Source: Paenibacillus artemisiicola (GTDB lineage: Bacteria > Bacillota > Bacilli > Paenibacillales > Paenibacillaceae). From it: a stretch of 64,000 bases of DNA. Position numbers and translations under genes: made by a program. The notes beneath the pieces were generated by a model that saw nothing but the letters and a program-made list of their open reading frames with translations, made no database searches and had not been told where the DNA came from. Positions 8,853 through 17,756 of the stretch are shown here, one piece after another. How positions within the stretch are numbered: position 1 is the stretch's first letter; each line of letters begins with the position of its first letter. The stretch spans positions 248,001 through 312,000 of the forward strand of contig NZ_JAGGDJ010000003.1 in the NCBI RefSeq assembly GCF_017652985.1. The letters run 5' to 3'.

Positions 8853-11800
8853 ATGCAGTGGATTACGAAATGGGCGTTCAATAACAAGGCCGCCATGAAG
8901 CTCGTCGTGCTGATGGCGCTGGCGATGGGGGTCGTCAGCTATTTCCGGCTGCCGATGGAGTTTCTGCCGGAAGCGGATAACCCGATGGTCACGATCGCCG
9001 CGATCGGACCGGGCTACGACGCCAAGTCGATGGAGACGGAGGTTACGAACAAGCTCGAGGACGCCGTGCAGTTCGTCAAGGGCAAGACGCTGATGACCTC
9101 GTCCTCCGGGAACGGCTTCTCCAAGATCGATTTGTCGTTCGATTCCAAGACGAACATGAAGGACGCGAAAACCGAAGTCGAAACGGCGGTTCGCGCCGTC
9201 CAGCTGCCGGAACGGGTCATGACGCCGTACGTCGTGCAGTTCAACACCTCGATGATTCCGATCTCATGGGTGTCCGTCAGCCTGGACGGCGTGAAGGAAA
9301 CCGACCGGGACCGCGTCGAGAAGGACTTGATCAACGCATTCAAGAAAATCGACGGCGCGGGCCAGGTATCCCTGGGCGGCAAATCCGCCCCGAGCGTATC
9401 GATCGTGCCGGATACGGCGAAGCTCGCCGCCAAAGGCGTGCCGTTCCAGGCGCTTATGGGCGTGCTGCAAGGCCGGAACGTCGCGGCATCCGTCGGCGAG
9501 AAGACGATCGACGGCGCCTCCGGCAACGTGATCGTCGAAGCGAACGTGAGCGACGTCGAGACGCTCCGCAAGCTGCCGGTGGCGCAGGGCGTGACGCTCG
9601 GCGACGTGGCGGACGTGAAGCTCGCGAGCCAGGCGGAAAGCATTAGCAGCCTGAACGGCAAAGACGTGCTCATGCTGACGATTTCCAAGTCCGCGAACGC
9701 CAACGCCGTCAAGGTCGGCGACGCGGTGCAGGAGACGGTCGACCGGCTGAACAAGGACGTGGGCGGCGTCGACATCCGGGTCTTGTCCAGCACGTCGGAG
9801 CAGGTCGTGCATTCCGTCAATTCCATGCTGCGCGAAGTGCTGATGGGCGCGCTGTTCGCCACGATCGTCATCCTGCTATTCATGCGCAACCTGCGGGCGA
9901 CGCTCGTGACGATCGTCTCGATTCCGCTGTCGCTCGGCATTACGCTGTACTTGCTGCAAGCGTCCGGCGTGACGCTGAACATCATCACGCTCGGCGGCGT
10001 CGCGGTCGCGGTCGGCCGTCTCGTCGACGACAGCATCGTCGTCATCGAGAACATCTACCGCAGGCTGCAGCACGAGCCGTTCTCGCTGAGCCTGATCACG
10101 GACGCCACCAAGGAAGTGGCGACGGCGATTACGTCGTCCACCCTCGTCACGGTCGCGGTGTTCCTGCCGATGGGGCTGCTGCGCGGCTCGCTGCAGGCGT
10201 TCCTGCTGCCGTTCGCGCTCACGGTCACGTATTCGCTGCTCTCGTCCCTGCTCGTCGCGCTGACGGTCGTGCCGCTGCTGAGCGCCGCGCTGCTGCGCAA
10301 CACGAAGATGAAGGAGCACGAAGGCTCCAAGCGGTTCTCGACGTTCCTCGGCTGGTGCCTGGCGCACAAATGGGTGCCGCTCGTCGTCTCGGTCGCGCTG
10401 CTGGTCGGCTCCGTCGGCGCGTACATGGCGATGCCGAAAGGGGCGCTCGACTCGTCCAGCGCGTCGAACCTCAACATCTCGCTGCAATATCCGAGCGAGA
10501 CGCCGCATGACGACGTCGTCGCGGGCGGACGCAAGCTGGAAGCGTTCCTCGGCAAGCAGGCCGGCATCGATTGGGTCATGATGCAGAACGGCAACAGCTC
10601 CGACGGCGCGCAATACGGCGAAGTGTCTTCGCCGACGCTCGTGACGTATCTGGTCCAAATGAAGAAAGGCGCGGACGCCGAGAAGGTCATCGCCGACGTG
10701 CAAAAGCAGCGATCCTCGTATCCGGGGGCGGATTTGAACGCGGGCGCCATGGACTTCATGAGCGGCTCCGGCGGCACGCAGGTGCTCGTCGACGTGACGG
10801 GCGACGATCTCGACGCCATCGCCAAAGGCGCGGACGACGTCGTCGCGGCCGTCAAGCCGGTCAAGGATGTCCTGAAGGTGAAGACGAACCAGGAAGAGAA
10901 GAAACCGGTCTATACGTTCGTGCTGGATCCGGCCAAGTCGAACGGCCAGGAAGTGGCGTCCCAGCTGCAAGGCCTGCTGAACCCGATTCCGCTCGGCTCC
11001 GTGACGATCGACGGGCATGCGACGAGCGTCGTGCTGGAGCCGTCCGTCGATCCGAGATCGCAAAGCGACCTGAACGGCCTCGCGATCATGACGGCCGCCG
11101 GCCCGGCGCCGGTCTCGTCGGTCGCGAAGCTCGTGAAGAGCGAGCAGCCCAGCGTGTACTACCATAAGGACGGCAAGCCGTACGTGCGCGTCGCCGCGGA
11201 CGTCGATCCGAAGCAGCTGTCCGTCGTCGGCAAGGAAATCACGAAGAAGGTCGGCGAGCTGAAGAAGCCGGACGGCGTCACGTATACCGTCGGGGGCGCC
11301 TCCGCGGACCAATCCTCCGACTTCGCGGATCTCGGCATCATCATGATGATCGCGATCGGCATCGTCTATCTGATCATGGTCGTCACGTTCAAGACGCTGC
11401 GCGCGCCGCTCGCGATCCTGTGCTCGCTGCCGCTCGCGGCGATCGGCGCGGTCGTCGGCCTGCTCGTATCGGGCGTCTCGCCGGACTTCACCGCCGTCTT
11501 CGGCGCGCTCATGCTGGTCGGCATCGTCGTGACGAACGCGATCGTGCTCATCGACCGCGTGAAGCAAAACGAGCAGCGCATGACGATCCGCGAAGCGCTG
11601 ATCGAAGCGGCGGCGACCCGCGCCCGTCCGATTCTGATGACGGCGATCGCCACGATCTCCGCGATGCTGCCGCTCGTCTTCGGCTCGACGGAGAGCGGAA
11701 GCATCGTCTCGCAAAGCCTCGCGATCGTCGTCATCGGCGGACTGGCCGCGGCCACGCTGCTGACGCTCGTGATCGTGCCGTGCATCTACGAATTGTTATT

Positions 11801-11855
11801 CTTCCGCAAGTCCAAGCGCCAGCGCGTCAGCGCCCGCGCGGAGCACGCCGCGTAA
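8853..11855 (+). CDS. RND family efflux transporter (SwrC/AcrB-like)
   Basis: This 1000-residue protein has the duplicated RND plan: a first helix at residues ~14-30 (AAMKLVVLMALAMGVVSY), a large external loop, helices 2-6, a second helix and loop, and six C-terminal helices. The proton-relay region is visible as GRLVDDSIVVIEN in helix 4. Firmicute relatives include SwrC/YerP of B. subtilis, which exports surfactin and aids swarming. It is transcribed alone and divergently from the ger operon, with no membrane-fusion-protein gene beside it. Confidence 0.92.
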   Translation: MQWITKWAFNNKAAMKLVVLMALAMGVVSYFRLPMEFLPEADNPMVTIAAIGPGYDAKSMETEVTNKLEDAVQFVKGKTLMTSSSGNGFSKIDLSFDSKTNMKDAKTEVETAVRAVQLPERVMTPYVVQFNTSMIPISWVSVSLDGVKETDRDRVEKDLINAFKKIDGAGQVSLGGKSAPSVSIVPDTAKLAAKGVPFQALMGVLQGRNVAASVGEKTIDGASGNVIVEANVSDVETLRKLPVAQGVTLGDVADVKLASQAESISSLNGKDVLMLTISKSANANAVKVGDAVQETVDRLNKDVGGVDIRVLSSTSEQVVHSVNSMLREVLMGALFATIVILLFMRNLRATLVTIVSIPLSLGITLYLLQASGVTLNIITLGGVAVAVGRLVDDSIVVIENIYRRLQHEPFSLSLITDATKEVATAITSSTLVTVAVFLPMGLLRGSLQAFLLPFALTVTYSLLSSLLVALTVVPLLSAALLRNTKMKEHEGSKRFSTFLGWCLAHKWVPLVVSVALLVGSVGAYMAMPKGALDSSSASNLNISLQYPSETPHDDVVAGGRKLEAFLGKQAGIDWVMMQNGNSSDGAQYGEVSSPTLVTYLVQMKKGADAEKVIADVQKQRSSYPGADLNAGAMDFMSGSGGTQVLVDVTGDDLDAIAKGADDVVAAVKPVKDVLKVKTNQEEKKPVYTFVLDPAKSNGQEVASQLQGLLNPIPLGSVTIDGHATSVVLEPSVDPRSQSDLNGLAIMTAAGPAPVSSVAKLVKSEQPSVYYHKDGKPYVRVAADVDPKQLSVVGKEITKKVGELKKPDGVTYTVGGASADQSSDFADLGIIMMIAIGIVYLIMVVTFKTLRAPLAILCSLPLAAIGAVVGLLVSGVSPDFTAVFGALMLVGIVVTNAIVLIDRVKQNEQRMTIREALIEAAATRARPILMTAIATISAMLPLVFGSTESGSIVSQSLAIVVIGGLAAATLLTLVIVPCIYELLFFRKSKRQRVSARAEHAA

Positions 11856-12185
11856 GCAAGCGGCTTGCGATCCGGCCTTAGCGCCTTAGCGGATAGACTG
11901 TAAGAGCGACGCCTCCAAGGGAGCCGGTCCGTGCCGCATGGCAGGAACGACCTTCGGGGGCGTTTGGCGTTTGCGGCGCGCGGACGCGTCCCCGAGGTTT
12001 GCCGCCGCGCCGCGCCGAACCGCGCGTTTATGCCGGCGGAACCGGGGACCGGCGGCCTATCCGTTCGACAAAACAAAACAAGAAACGGCGGCCGCAAGCG
12101 ACAGAAACCGTAGCCGATTCTGTGTTAATTTAGTTCTTGTACGTAAAAAATGACGATCCGAACGGCGGTTGGGAGGGGAAAACCG
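11856..12185. other. 330-base non-coding gap after the RND gene
   Basis: No gene or RNA could be supported here. One exact 0A-box heptamer in reverse orientation (TTCGACA, 12064-12070) is followed by an A-rich stretch and an AT-rich segment (12119-12150) just before the SLH-like gene. A promoter is likely for that gene, but no hexamer pair is convincing. A single 7-base match could be chance. Confidence 0.4.
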
Positions 12186-12695
12186 ATGTCGATGCTGGCG
12201 GGTATCAATCTGAGTCAGTTCGTGACGGCGGAAGGGTACGAGCCCGACCGCCGCGTGTCGCGGGCCGAGTGGGTCGCCCTCATGGCCAGGAGCCTCGGAG
12301 TCCTCCGCGGCGCCGCAAAGCCGTGCGCGGGCGCCGCGCCGGGGGAACCGTACGACGACGCGGTGAACGCGGTCGTCCGGGCCGGGCTCGGGCGCGGGTT
12401 TCCCGGCGTGCCGGACGACCCCTCGCTGCCGATTACGCGCGCTGAGACGGCTGTGCTCCTGGTCGACATGCTGGCCGCCGCCGGCGTGGAAGCGCAAGCC
12501 GTCGAGCGGACGGACCGCGCGCCGGACGAGCGGGCCATCCCGGACTGGGCGCGGGACGCCGCGGAGAAGGCATGGCGGCTCGGTTTCTGCGGCGGCGAGG
12601 CCGGCGGCGGCTTCCGCCCGCACGATCCGCTGACGCTGGAGGAAGCGGCGGCGGCGCTGTTCCGGCTGCTGCGCGCGATCGGCGCGGTCGATTGA
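12186..12695 (+). CDS. SLH-domain-like protein without signal peptide
   Basis: This 169-residue protein contains two or three units resembling S-layer homology motifs: RVSRAEWVALMARSLG, ITRAETAVLLVDML, and IPDWARDAAEKAWRLGF followed by FRPHDPLTLEEAAAALF. SLH modules normally bind pyruvylated cell-wall polymer, but there is no signal peptide after the chosen ATG, which follows GGGAGGGG. It may therefore be cytoplasmic or a fragment of a larger surface protein. It precedes the sensor kinase gene on the same strand; whether they are linked is unknown. Confidence 0.7.
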   Translation: MSMLAGINLSQFVTAEGYEPDRRVSRAEWVALMARSLGVLRGAAKPCAGAAPGEPYDDAVNAVVRAGLGRGFPGVPDDPSLPITRAETAVLLVDMLAAAGVEAQAVERTDRAPDERAIPDWARDAAEKAWRLGFCGGEAGGGFRPHDPLTLEEAAAALFRLLRAIGAVD

Positions 12696-12851
12696 TCGTC
12701 ATCACGGACGGAAAAGACGGCGGCCATGCGAATGTTCCTCGGTATGACGGTCAAGGCCGAATAAGCGGCGCGCGATCGGACGATCATTCGGGGCGGCTTC
12801 CTTAATTATCGCACTTCGCGTCAATAATCGCAGGACGAGTGAGGGTCATAT

Positions 12852-14324
12852 ATGAGCGCTAACAGGGACCGCAACGCCGGACAAGACGGGTTGAACGCGT
12901 CCGGCCGCGATATTTTCCGGCATGCCTTCGAGGTTTCGATGAGCGGGATCGCGATCGTCGCGGCGGACGGGCGGGTTCTCCGGGCCAACCGCGCGTTTTG
13001 CGACGTGACGGGCTACGGGGAAGAGGAGCTGCAGACGCTTCGGTTTCCCGCCGTCGCCCATCCCGACGACCGCGCGGCATGCCTGCGCCTGGCGGCGGAC
13101 ATGGCGGTCGGGCGAGTCGTGTCGTTTCATACGGAGCTGCGGTTCATCCACCGGCAGGGCCATACCGTCTGGGCAAAGTTCGGCTGCAGCCGCTATCGCG
13201 AAGACGGGGAAGCGCTGCGCTATCTGCTGCAGATCGTCGAGGTTACGGCGTACAAGCAGACGGAAAACATGCTCCGGGATAACGATCAACGCTATCGCCA
13301 GCTGCTGAAACGGCTGCCGGAGCCGATCGCGATCCACAGCGAGGGCATCTTGATCTATCTCAACGACGCGGGCATGGAGCTGCTCGGCGCGGCCGCTTCG
13401 GACGACGTCGTCGGACGGCCGATTTTCGACTTCGTTCATCCCGATCAGCACCAGTACACCGCGAACACGATCAGGCGGATCATCGCCGGGAGCGGCACGG
13501 GCTATTCGGAATACCAGCTTTGCCGCTTGAACGGGGAGATCGTCGAGGTCGAGGCGTGCAGCACCACCGTGAACGAATTTTTGGGCAAGTCCGTCATTCA
13601 GACCGTCATCCGGGACATTTCGGAGCGCAAGCGGACGGAGGCGTTCCTGCGCCGGTCGGACAAGCTGTCCGCCGTCGGCCAGCTCGCCGCGGGCGTCGCC
13701 CATGAAATCCGCAATCCGCTCACGGCGATCAAGGGCTTCGTGCAGCTGCTCCAATCCCGTACGAACGAGAACGGCAGCTACTTGGAGATCATGCTGTCGG
13801 AGCTGGAACGGATCAACACGATCGTCAGCGAATTCATGCTGCTCGCCAAGCCGGAGCAGGCGATGAACCATCAGCGGAAGGACCTCCGCAAATTGATCGA
13901 GGATATCTTGACGCTGCTGAACCCGCAGGCGCTGCTGAATAACGTGGAGGTGCAGACGGATTTCGATCCCGAGGTCCGGGCGATCCAATGCGACGAAGCG
14001 CAGATGAAGCAGGTGTTCGTCAACGTAATCAAGAACGCCATCGAAGCGATGCCGAACGGCGGCCAGCTCGCCATCCAGGTGAAGCCCAAGAACAAGCGGC
14101 ACGTCATGATCCGCTTCGTCGACCAGGGCGCCGGCATTCCGAAGGAGCGGCTGTCGAAGCTGGGCGAGCCGTTCTACAGCACGAAGGAGAAGGGGACGGG
14201 GCTCGGGCTGATGATGTGCTACAAAATCATCGAGGCGCACCGCGGCGAGCTTCTCGTCAAGAGCAAGCTGAACAAGGGGACGACGATCGACGTCGTGCTG
14301 CCGATCGTCCCGGAGCATCCGTGA
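12852..14324 (+). CDS. PAS sensor histidine kinase, sporulation-kinase type
   Basis: This 490-residue soluble kinase has a PAS domain at about residues 20-140, a second at about 145-265, a HisKA dimerisation domain with phospho-acceptor His284 in GVAHEIRNPLTAIKGF, and a HATPase domain with N box (VIKNAIEAM), G1 (DQGAGIP) and G2 (GTGLGLMMCYKII). There are no membrane helices. This architecture matches KinA/KinE-like kinases that feed the Spo0F-Spo0B-Spo0A phosphorelay, and no response regulator is adjacent. A role in sporulation is inference from family; spo0A lies about 44 kb away. Confidence 0.88.
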   Translation: MSANRDRNAGQDGLNASGRDIFRHAFEVSMSGIAIVAADGRVLRANRAFCDVTGYGEEELQTLRFPAVAHPDDRAACLRLAADMAVGRVVSFHTELRFIHRQGHTVWAKFGCSRYREDGEALRYLLQIVEVTAYKQTENMLRDNDQRYRQLLKRLPEPIAIHSEGILIYLNDAGMELLGAAASDDVVGRPIFDFVHPDQHQYTANTIRRIIAGSGTGYSEYQLCRLNGEIVEVEACSTTVNEFLGKSVIQTVIRDISERKRTEAFLRRSDKLSAVGQLAAGVAHEIRNPLTAIKGFVQLLQSRTNENGSYLEIMLSELERINTIVSEFMLLAKPEQAMNHQRKDLRKLIEDILTLLNPQALLNNVEVQTDFDPEVRAIQCDEAQMKQVFVNVIKNAIEAMPNGGQLAIQVKPKNKRHVMIRFVDQGAGIPKERLSKLGEPFYSTKEKGTGLGLMMCYKIIEAHRGELLVKSKLNKGTTIDVVLPIVPEHP

Positions 14325-14359
14325 AGGACGGTCCGCGCGCGGCCGATGAACGCTCGCGA

Positions 14360-14399
14360 AAACAAGGCCGCGGGAGCTCGAGCTCCCGCGGCCTTGTTT
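14360..14399. terminator. Bidirectional terminator, perfect 40-base palindrome
   Basis: All 40 bases form an uninterrupted inverted repeat centred on GAGCTCGAGCTC, with an AAACAAGG edge and its TTGTTT complement. It lies between the convergent kinase and yktB-like genes and can terminate both. A stem this long with no unpaired loop could also extrude as a cruciform. Confidence 0.8.
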
Positions 14400-14510
14400 C
14401 TGTGCGGACGTTGTCCATGTCATCCGTGCTCGTATACGATTCTTTCTCTTTCGTGCGTGCTGCTTGCCGGCGCCTCGCTTGCGGTTCAAGGCCGGCCGGC
14501 GGAAGACGGA

Positions 14511-15161
14511 TCAAAACGACATTTTGTACAGCGGCAGCACGGTCCGGAACGTGTCCGCGGCTTTGGCGACGAACGCCTCGCCGTCCCGCAGAATCGGGTC
14601 CGCGCGATCGATCGTAATGCCGCACAGCGCTTCGGACGCCTTGACCGCGCGAAGCCGTTCCAGCAGCTTGGCGAGGCCGTCGCGGCCCAGCTCGGCCTGC
14701 GTGTCCCCGCCGGGCACCATGTGGTTGCCGGACCAGACGTAATGGCCGGGGATATGCGTCTCGATGTCGTCCAGCTGCTGCAGGGCATGCTCCGCGAAGA
14801 CCGACTTGTTGTCGGACTCGTAGATGATGGCGAACTGCACGAACAGATGGGAGCCGAACAAGCCGATCTGGAAGTGCGGGAACATCTTGTAGCCGCGCTT
14901 GCCCGGGGCGAAGGCGATCCATGTATCGTTCGGCGGATTGATCGTCCGCCGCGCGTGCTTGGCGACATGCGGGAACATCGGCTCGCCGCAGAGCTCGGTC
15001 AGGAACGGCGCGAGCCGCTCTCCGAGCTCGTTAAGCTTGGGACGAACCCGGGCGATGAGGGCGTCCATGCGGGGCTCGAGGCCCGGAATGGCGAATACGT
15101 CGAAATCTTCGGGCGCGAAACCCGCGAAGGGGCGCGCCATTGGTGCGGTAGTCGGCGTCAT
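14511..15161 (-). CDS. YktB-like protein (DUF1054/UPF0637)
   Basis: This 216-residue soluble protein matches the YktB family along its length: FAPEDFDVFAIPGLEPRM near the N-terminus, PHVAKHARRTINPPNDTW, and FQIGLFGSHLFVQFAIIYE. Structures of this family exist but its biochemical role is not established. AAAGGATG lies upstream of the ATG at 15161; MARPFAGF, 7 codons further in, is an alternative start. The gene stands alone between a terminator and a divergent small membrane gene. Confidence 0.88.
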   Translation of the reverse strand: MTPTTAPMARPFAGFAPEDFDVFAIPGLEPRMDALIARVRPKLNELGERLAPFLTELCGEPMFPHVAKHARRTINPPNDTWIAFAPGKRGYKMFPHFQIGLFGSHLFVQFAIIYESDNKSVFAEHALQQLDDIETHIPGHYVWSGNHMVPGGDTQAELGRDGLAKLLERLRAVKASEALCGITIDRADPILRDGEAFVAKAADTFRTVLPLYKMSF

Positions 15162-15303
15162 GGCCGTGAATCATCCTTTCGGCCGCATGGGGCAGCCCGG
15201 TAGTCGTTCGTTCATTATAGCATACCTGCCCGTTTGCAATCTCGCGGCGATTCCGGTAGTCTTCTTTACGATAGCAGCAGAACGCCCAAGGGAGAGGTCC
15301 TAT

Positions 15304-15525
15304 ATGTACTGGCAGCAATTATGGTTTGTTTCGAACATGATTTTCGTGGCGCTGGCGATCGTGTATCTGTTCATGCACCGGTCGGTGACGCTGGCCCGCC
15401 AGGAGGCCGACGCGCCGCGGCTCGCCCGGACGAAGAAGCGCCGCCTGACGTCGGCCGTGCTCTGCCTGGCGTCGTTCGCCGCGATGGTCGCGTTCTTCCT
15501 GATCAACATGCGCGTGAACGGCTGA
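15304..15525 (+). CDS. Small two-helix membrane protein
   Basis: This 73-residue protein has two hydrophobic helices (LWFVSNMIFVALAIVYLFM and LTSAVLCLASFAAMVAFFL) separated by a charged loop ending in RTKKRR. AGGGAGAGG precedes the ATG. It is divergent from the yktB-like gene and not clearly in an operon. No family is recognised; the positive central loop suggests that both ends face outward. Confidence 0.6.
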   Translation: MYWQQLWFVSNMIFVALAIVYLFMHRSVTLARQEADAPRLARTKKRRLTSAVLCLASFAAMVAFFLINMRVNG

Positions 15526-15683
15526 CCGGCCTCAAGATGTGTCCAAACCATGGCGCTTTGCTTCTTTTTCGCAACTTTTTTGTCGGTTATCGCGTTAAAC
15601 TTGTCATAGTAGGCTGAAGAACAGCCGGCCATGGCGCGTTTCGCGCGATAGCCAAACGAGAGAGAAGGCAAAGGAGACCAGGC

Positions 15684-17669
15684 ATGAAAGCATTGAAATG
15701 GTTGTTGATCGCATCGTTCTTATTCCTGCCTTTCGCGTACGCGGCATCGGCACCCGCGTCCGCGGAGGGCATTTCGACTCTTGAGGGGTCTTCCGTCACG
15801 GACACGCTCTCGCTGACCATGGGGAGCGCCGCGATGGTGCACAACGGACAGCCGTATACGTCGGCGCAGCCGGTCGCGAACATCAACGGCCGGACGTTCA
15901 TTCCGTTCAGTTCGATCGCGGCGCGTTACGGGTACCGCATCTCGTACGATGCCCAGAAGAAGGAGTCCGTCGCGAAGAGCGACCGGCACGAGCTGGTGTT
16001 CAAAATCGGCAGCGGCTACGCGTACCGCGACGGCGTGCTGACGAAGCTGACGGGCGCGGCGTATATTTCGAACGGCTACTTGATGGTGCCGCTCCGCTCG
16101 TGGGGCGAGATGGCCGACAGCACGATCGCGGTCGTCGGCAAGACGATTACGCTCAAGTGGTCCTCCGTCGTCATCCCGCCGAAGCCGACGGCGGCGTTCG
16201 CGGTGCAGCCGGCGGAGATTTACGCGGGCCAGACGGTCGTGTCCTACGTCGACCGTTCCAGTAATCCGACGGGCCTCCCGTTCGTCGACGAGCGCTGGAA
16301 CGGCCGGATGGACGTGTTTCCGGAGCCCGGCACCTATGTCGTGACCCGGCAGGTGGAGGACTCGAACGGGACGTGGAGCGATCCGTACTCCGTCACCGTC
16401 GTGGTCAAGGCGCCGAACCAGCCGCCGGTCGCGGATTTCACGACCGATAAATCGCAATACCGGATCGGCGAGGAAATCCGATACATCGACCAGAGCACGG
16501 ACGATGAGAACGCCATCGTCAAGCGCACGTTCGCGGGCAACGACAAGGTGTTCTTCGAACCGGGCGACAAGACGGTCACGCTGACCGTCGAAGACGCGCA
16601 CGGCTTGACGTCGACCGTCACGAAGACGGTCACCGTCACGAGCGAGGTGCTGTACACGAAGGACGAGTACTACCGGCTGAACACGCCGACGGGCAGCAAC
16701 TTCGCGATCAATCCGGATTCGGTGCCGAAGATGCCGGCGATCCCGTATACGATACAATCCGAGTCGTCCCAGCTGGTGCGCAGCAACAGCCCCGAGACGC
16801 TGACGCAGGAGGGCATCGTGTACCAGGCGCAGCTGACCGGCCAAGTCCGCTTCATGTTCCATAACGTGAACAAGATCGGCTATCCGGTCCGGATGTACCT
16901 GCTCGCGACGAACAACAACGGCACGACCGTGAACGTCAACACGAGCTCCGTCGGCATCGGCGGACCGGATCCGGTCGTGGGCAACACGGGCAAAATGGCC
17001 ACGGTACGCTACTTGAACGCTTACCAAAGCAATCCCGAGCCGAAATGGCTGACGGTTCGGCCGCATCAAACGGTCGAAATTCTGCCCGATCTGTCGAAGA
17101 CGCCGATGAAGATGAACGACGTGCTGACCGCGTACGCGGACGTCTTCAGCGACCAGGAGCTGCAGTTCCACATCGTGGTCGTGGCGGCGGGCAAGAGCGC
17201 GATCGCCGAGCTGCCGTACCTGCCGGTGCTTCCGCGCGACGGCATCCACGTCCGCGGGACGTTCTACAACGCCGACCGTTCCGTCGTGATCGACGACGCG
17301 CTCGGGGACGCCGAGCAGCGCATCGTGCTCGGCGACAAGACGATCGACCGGTACCTGGACGGCATCGACGACACGAACGGCGAGCTGCAGTACAACACGG
17401 GCAACTTCGGCACGCTGTACCGCATGCACTTGTCCCACGTGTCGCCGCATACGCTGATCGCGCTCAATCCGCGGGGCGGATTGTATATCGGGGCGTTCAT
17501 GGTCAACGGCCAGCTCGTCACGGCGTCGATGATGAACAATACCCAAGCGGCGGTGCTGTACCGCACGGGCAACACGGAAGAGGCGGTCGACATCACGTTC
17601 ACGCTGGCGGCGGGGAGCAATCTCCCGATCGCCATGACGTTCCTGCCGCTGCCGGAAGTCCGCTGGTAA
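15684..17669 (+). CDS. Secreted protein with copper-amine-oxidase-N-like and PKD-like domains
   Basis: This 661-residue protein has a signal peptide (about residues 1-28, cleavage near ASAEG). Residues ~45-160 resemble the copper amine oxidase N-terminal domain common in Paenibacillus surface proteins (TFIPFSSIAARYGYRISYD, LMVPLRSWGEM). Two PKD-like beta domains follow (~170-240 and ~247-318; FPEPGTYVVTRQVED and FEPGDKTVTLTVEDAHG). The last ~340 residues are beta-rich and unassigned. It is likely a cell-surface or exported adhesive/binding protein. The gene is monocistronic and ends before a strong terminator. Confidence 0.85.
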   Translation: MKALKWLLIASFLFLPFAYAASAPASAEGISTLEGSSVTDTLSLTMGSAAMVHNGQPYTSAQPVANINGRTFIPFSSIAARYGYRISYDAQKKESVAKSDRHELVFKIGSGYAYRDGVLTKLTGAAYISNGYLMVPLRSWGEMADSTIAVVGKTITLKWSSVVIPPKPTAAFAVQPAEIYAGQTVVSYVDRSSNPTGLPFVDERWNGRMDVFPEPGTYVVTRQVEDSNGTWSDPYSVTVVVKAPNQPPVADFTTDKSQYRIGEEIRYIDQSTDDENAIVKRTFAGNDKVFFEPGDKTVTLTVEDAHGLTSTVTKTVTVTSEVLYTKDEYYRLNTPTGSNFAINPDSVPKMPAIPYTIQSESSQLVRSNSPETLTQEGIVYQAQLTGQVRFMFHNVNKIGYPVRMYLLATNNNGTTVNVNTSSVGIGGPDPVVGNTGKMATVRYLNAYQSNPEPKWLTVRPHQTVEILPDLSKTPMKMNDVLTAYADVFSDQELQFHIVVVAAGKSAIAELPYLPVLPRDGIHVRGTFYNADRSVVIDDALGDAEQRIVLGDKTIDRYLDGIDDTNGELQYNTGNFGTLYRMHLSHVSPHTLIALNPRGGLYIGAFMVNGQLVTASMMNNTQAAVLYRTGNTEEAVDITFTLAAGSNLPIAMTFLPLPEVRW

Positions 17670-17696
17670 GCGAGAGGTCACCGCGGCTGGCAAGCG

Positions 17697-17746
17697 CAAA
17701 AAAAGGCCTCCGGTCCATGGATTGCATGGACCGGAGGCCTTTTTGC
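17697..17746. terminator. Bidirectional terminator
   Basis: AAAAAGGCCTCCGGTCCATG pairs with the downstream CATGGACCGGAGGCCTTTTT around a short ATTG loop. It separates the convergent secreted-protein and AraC genes. Confidence 0.9.
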
Positions 17747-17756
17747 TTTGGGCGCT

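Noticed and set aside
9876..11714. 612-codon open frame opposite the RND transporter
   Set aside because: Arg/Asp-rich composition typical of antisense frames in GC-rich genes; the RND gene on the other strand is unmistakable.
12064..12070. Functional 0A box upstream of the SLH-like gene
   Set aside because: Only one 7-base match with no clear promoter beside it; chance occurrence cannot be excluded.
12846..14489. 547-codon open frame opposite the sensor kinase
   Set aside because: Antisense shadow of a gene with complete kinase motifs.
15720..17699. 659-codon open frame opposite the secreted PKD protein
   Set aside because: Composition is antisense-like, with no start signal and no domain.
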